This document shows, one piece after another, positions 6,614 through 8,711 of a stretch of DNA of 8,711 nt. The stretch is from Holosporaceae bacterium. Its GTDB lineage: Bacteria; Pseudomonadota; Alphaproteobacteria; UBA3830. The stretch's first letter is position 1; every line of letters starts with the position of its first letter. The notes beneath the pieces were generated by a model. It was not told the origin of the DNA. It saw only the letters and a program-made list of their open reading frames with translations, and made no database searches. The translations under genes and the position numbers were made by a program. The stretch spans positions 1 through 8,711 of the forward strand of contig JAITDB010000007.1 in the NCBI GenBank assembly GCA_031282785.1, in the 5' to 3' direction.

Positions 6614-7609
6614 ATGAATTACCAGAAGACTTTATCAATTTTAGGACATGAAAAAGCCGAAGCAATCCTGGCGCATTCTATTGTTTCAGGAAAAATATTC
6701 CCCACCTGGATTTTTCAGGGACCCTTTGGCGTGGAGAAATCCACTGTGGCTCACAGATTCGCCAAATGTCTTTTATCGGGAACCGTTCCCTCCGGACCAT
6801 CGCTAGACATTGCGTTGGAGAATCCCGTACACAAGCTCGTAAGACTCCGCACACATCCGGATTTTTTTGTACTGGAACAACGCGAAGACACCGTTTCCAT
6901 CGACGAAACCCGAGATCTACTGCAAAAAATATACAAAACCCCGTCGCTTTCGCAATGGAAAGTGCTGATACTGGAAAACGCTGCGAATCTGAACAAAAAT
7001 ATATACAATTCGCTGCTGAAAGTACTGGAGGAGCCTCCGAAAAACACGGTTATTATTCTGATCTGCGACAATATCGGACATATACCCAAGACACTGCTGT
7101 CCAGAGCCGCGAAACTGCGCTTTGGCGCCATTGATACGCGACTCGTGCAGAAAGCTCTGGAAGATATGGGACTGGAGCAGGCCGAAAAAACTGCGGAGTT
7201 ATCTGGCGGGTCCATTGGAGCTGCACTATATATACATCAGCACAATGGTATTGCAGTGTTCGATCGTCTTCTCGCGGCGTTTGGCTCCGAAATCGAGGAT
7301 CGTAAAAAACATTTGAAATATTTGCTGGATCAAAAACTCTGTGAAAATTTTTTTATCATAAAAAAAAACATAACTCATATTTTGAAATTACATGTTGCTA
7401 TTATTAGCAATAGCATAGATAATGAACACTCCAACGAGATAAAAATTCTACAAAATTTGCGCCGCAAAAATATTTTTGGCAGCGTAGACGCAGAAATAAA
7501 AAAAGTGCTAGAAATCATTACTTTGTTAAACAGCGGAGAACATCTAATGTTGGATAAAAATGCTCTGCTGGTACATGTATTTGAAAAATTTTTTCCAGGA
7601 GAATGGTGA
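6614..7609 (+). CDS. holB: DNA polymerase III subunit delta' (clamp-loader stator)
   Basis: This 331-residue protein matches HolB, which joins DnaX and delta in the clamp loader that places the beta sliding clamp on DNA. What is seen: an N-terminal 'ILGHEKAEAIL' typical of the family, and a degenerate P-loop GPFGVEKS (36-43), where Glu replaces the usual last Gly. There is a degenerate Walker B-like region 'VLILENAANLN' (117-127), the strongly conserved 'NSLLKVLEEPPKNT' (132-145), and sensor/SRC-like 'TLLSRAAKLRF' with R164. A degenerate ATP site is normal for delta', which does not hydrolyse ATP. The Cys-rich zinc module of E. coli delta' is absent; the segment 'ENPVHKLVRLRTHPDF' resembles alphaproteobacterial forms. 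The C-terminal third is poorly conserved and Lys/Asn-rich. The ATG at 6614 lacks a ribosome site but gives the expected N-terminus. recR follows after 7 bases, so the two form an operon. Confidence 0.88.
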   Translation: MNYQKTLSILGHEKAEAILAHSIVSGKIFPTWIFQGPFGVEKSTVAHRFAKCLLSGTVPSGPSLDIALENPVHKLVRLRTHPDFFVLEQREDTVSIDETRDLLQKIYKTPSLSQWKVLILENAANLNKNIYNSLLKVLEEPPKNTVIILICDNIGHIPKTLLSRAAKLRFGAIDTRLVQKALEDMGLEQAEKTAELSGGSIGAALYIHQHNGIAVFDRLLAAFGSEIEDRKKHLKYLLDQKLCENFFIIKKNITHILKLHVAIISNSIDNEHSNEIKILQNLRRKNIFGSVDAEIKKVLEIITLLNSGEHLMLDKNALLVHVFEKFFPGEW

Positions 7610-7610
7610 A
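7605..7610 (+). promoter_or_regulatory. Ribosome binding site of recR overlapping the holB stop codon
   Basis: GGTGAA lies 6 bases before the recR ATG (7617-7619) and contains the holB TGA stop (7607-7609). It supports the short recR start and suggests that a ribosome ending holB can re-initiate on recR. Confidence 0.5.
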
Positions 7611-7616
7611 AAATTT

Positions 7617-8204
7617 ATGGGACCGGATATAGAAACTCTAATACAAAAAATCTCCAGACTTCCGGGATTGGGACCGAGATCCGCTCGCCGCATAGTCATA
7701 CATATGATTAGGAACCGCGAGATCAGTCTGGAACCGCTGCTGCTGAGCATGTCGCGTGTTTTTGAAAACGTGAAAACCTGTCCGATTTGCGGCAACATCG
7801 ACGTTTTCGAGGATATCTGCTCCATATGCTCCGATAGAACCCGCAGAAACGACCTCATATGCGTAGTGGAAAGTGTGTCCGATTTGTGGGCCATCGAACG
7901 AACTTCTTGTTTCTGCGGACAGTATCACGTTTTGGGAGGACTGCTCTCGTCCATTGAGGGAAAAGGTCCGGAGGTTCTCATGCTGGACAAGCTCATACAC
8001 AGATGCAATACCAATGGCGTGGCGGAAATCATCGTGGCTCTAAGCGCAACCGTCGAGGGACAGACCACCGATCACTATATTAAAAATTTTTTTGCCCAGC
8101 GAGAGATTAAAGCAACTTCCTTGGCACATGGAATTCCTATTGGCGGCGAGCTGGATTACCTGGATGACGGAACCTTGTTCGCAGCATTCTCGGCTCGCGG
8201 ATGA
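7617..8204 (+). CDS. recR: Recombination mediator protein RecR
   Basis: This 195-residue protein matches RecR, which works with RecO (and RecF) to load RecA onto SSB-coated single-stranded DNA during gap repair. Usual length is about 200, so it is full length. What is seen: an N-terminal helix-hairpin-helix segment 'ISRLPGLGPRSARRIVIHM' (12-30), a four-cysteine zinc finger C55-x2-C58 and C68-x2-C71, and a Toprim domain from about residue 80 ('ICVVESVSDLWAIE', 'YHVLGGLLSSIEGKGPE') to 'LAHGIPIGGELDYLDDGTL' near the end. The ATG at 7617 is preferred over an ATG at 7560 that overlaps holB. It starts with the family's usual 'IETLIQKISRLPGLG', and GGTGAA (7605-7610) gives a ribosome site 6 bases upstream that overlaps the holB stop. 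That arrangement suggests translational coupling with holB. Confidence 0.94.
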   Translation: MGPDIETLIQKISRLPGLGPRSARRIVIHMIRNREISLEPLLLSMSRVFENVKTCPICGNIDVFEDICSICSDRTRRNDLICVVESVSDLWAIERTSCFCGQYHVLGGLLSSIEGKGPEVLMLDKLIHRCNTNGVAEIIVALSATVEGQTTDHYIKNFFAQREIKATSLAHGIPIGGELDYLDDGTLFAAFSARG

Positions 8205-8398
8205 AGAAAAGACTGTCGTCTAACAATGTTGTTTTCCAGACTCCATTGGGTTATTTTGATGTCTCATTGAGGAAACGTAGAGTGATAAATAATTTAACAA
8301 AAAGACTGGCAATTATTAATAATTTAATATGTTCTTTTAAAAAAAAGAGAGATATAAATGAAATATTTAATGTTTACAATGCTTTTTATTCCATCTGA
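8201..8398 (+). CDS. Doubtful small basic ORF overlapping the end of recR
   Basis: A 65-residue frame starts with an ATG that overlaps the recR stop (ATGA, 8201-8204), a common coupled arrangement. The product is Lys/Arg/Asn-rich ('LRKRRVINNLTKRLAIINN', 'FKKKRD') with no recognised motif, membrane segment or signal peptide. No ribosome site is clear in the recR end. It overlaps the start of the following ORF by 41 bases. The composition could simply reflect A/T-rich non-coding DNA translated by chance, or the remnant of a decayed gene. I favour non-coding. The 8205-8357 stretch otherwise shows no clear terminator or promoter. Confidence 0.2.
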   Translation: MKKRLSSNNVVFQTPLGYFDVSLRKRRVINNLTKRLAIINNLICSFKKKRDINEIFNVYNAFYSI

Positions 8399-8633
8399 TT
8401 GTATGGCTATTGCTTCCATTTCCTCAGTTGGCAAGGATGATGTCTTTTCTATGCCTTCCAAAAGTGAAGATTCTCTAGATGATATCTATCAGACATATAT
8501 TCCTGTATTTTTTGATTTGTTTTCTTCATTTTTTGAAAAAATGAAAGATATGAGTCTTGATGAATTTCAACAATATACCTGTAATCTATTTAATTTTAGG
8601 TTCAAGAGTAGATTAGAGAGGAGATTTTCTTAG
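8358..8633 (+). CDS. Small hypothetical protein with predicted signal peptide, 3' end apparently replaced by an IS end
   Basis: The function is not recognised. The frame encodes 91 residues from the ATG at 8358, with a weak GAGAG ribosome site (8347-8351). Seen: a short N-terminal export-like signal (Lys2, hydrophobic 'YLMFTMLFI', then a possible cleavage site after 'MAIA' at about residue 19). An acidic/polar stretch ('KSEDSLDDIYQ') and an amphipathic, Phe- and Met-rich region ('YIPVFFDLFSSFFEKMKDM') follow. The last 11 residues or so ('RFKSRLERRFS') are encoded by DNA that belongs to the end of the insertion sequence on the opposite strand. The natural C-terminus is therefore probably missing, and residues 1-80 are what remains. 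If real, it would be a small secreted or periplasmic protein. It may already be a non-functional fragment. There is no match to the neighbouring functions. Confidence 0.45.
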   Translation: MKYLMFTMLFIPSDCMAIASISSVGKDDVFSMPSKSEDSLDDIYQTYIPVFFDLFSSFFEKMKDMSLDEFQQYTCNLFNFRFKSRLERRFS

Positions 8634-8711
8634 CCTACTTAACAACAATTTATAAATATTTTCATGCCTATGATTAAAACGCCATTCGGTCTCCTTCAAG
8701 TGTAGATAGAA
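8599..8711 (-). mobile_element. End of an IS1595-family (ISXO2-like) insertion sequence, rest beyond the window
   Basis: The right edge contains the transposase 3' end reading leftwards. The element border is placed at about 8599 because the bases GGTTCAAGAGTAG (8599-8611) lie just outside the transposase stop. IS1595-type terminal repeats commonly begin with GG, and the spacing of about 14 bases from stop to tip is typical. The border is inferred: the other terminal repeat and the duplicated target site lie outside the window. The element sits downstream of recR and appears to have entered the 3' part of a small ORF. Confidence 0.65.
8613..8711 (-). CDS. IS1595-family transposase, C-terminal 32 residues (5' end outside window)
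   Basis: Read on the minus strand from the window edge, the frame gives 'FYLHLKETEWRFNHR' followed by 'HENIYKLLLSRLRKSPL' and a TAA stop (8613-8615). The pattern 'L-E-WR-NHR---LY-LLL' is the characteristic end of the ISXO2-like DDE transposase domain found in IS1595-family elements. The transposase would cut and paste or copy the element. Most of the protein, including the zinc-ribbon DNA-binding part and the catalytic core, lies to the right of the window, so whether it is intact cannot be told. There is no frameshift in the visible part. Confidence 0.85.
   Translation of the reverse strand, partial: FYLHLKETEWRFNHRHENIYKLLLSRLRKSPL

Noticed and set aside
6751..7215. 154-codon minus-strand frame inside holB
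   Set aside because: It is Ser-rich and antisense to the conserved HolB core, with no independent start signal.
8294..8328. Promoter for the small secreted ORF (TTAACA at 8294 with TTTAAT at 8323)
   Set aside because: The 23-base spacing is too long, and better-spaced -10 candidates match poorly. A/T-rich chance matches are expected here.
8301..8340. Intrinsic terminator after recR formed by AAAAAGAC and GTTCTTTT
   Set aside because: The arms pair only with a bulge, contain almost no G/C pairs, and enclose a long loop, so no stable hairpin is supported.

Overview
The window looks like chromosomal DNA from an AT-rich alphaproteobacterium. A host-associated lineage of the Holosporales/Rickettsiales kind is my best guess. 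The reasons are the strong A/T bias, the alphaproteobacterial style of the HolB and PhaB proteins, two genes broken by frameshifts, and an IS1595-type transposase at the right edge. The lineage is inferred from gene content only. No rRNA, tRNA or CRISPR array is visible.

Layout. Positions 1-4085 (+ strand) hold the 3' part of tamA, an outer-membrane Omp85 barrel, and a complete tamB, an inner-membrane-anchored AsmA-like protein. They are joined by a TTGA stop/start overlap. Positions 4138-6520 (- strand) hold a three-gene cluster transcribed phaB -> mlaD -> metallo-beta-lactamase-fold hydrolase, which converges on tamB. The first gene (acetoacetyl-CoA reductase) and the third (NAPE-PLD/UlaG-like hydrolase with a membrane anchor) each carry a frameshift. 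The middle gene, mlaD, is intact. Positions 6614-8204 (+ strand) hold holB (DNA polymerase III delta prime) and recR, separated by 7 nt, and transcribed divergently from phaB.

The right end (8201-8711) is accessory in character. It has a doubtful small ORF overlapping recR, then a small ORF with a signal peptide. The frame of the latter runs into the end of an IS1595/ISXO2-type insertion sequence on the - strand. Only the last 32 transposase residues of that element are inside the window.

Functional theme. TamA/TamB and MlaD are envelope lipid and outer-membrane homeostasis systems, and the broken hydrolase belongs to a family that includes a phospholipid-cleaving enzyme. Two unrelated envelope modules therefore meet tail to tail. 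The most notable signals are the two frameshifts on either side of an intact mlaD. One of them is exactly explained by collapse of a 7-bp tandem repeat. The IS end also truncates or re-tails a putative secreted protein. I see no clear evidence for a wholly new system.
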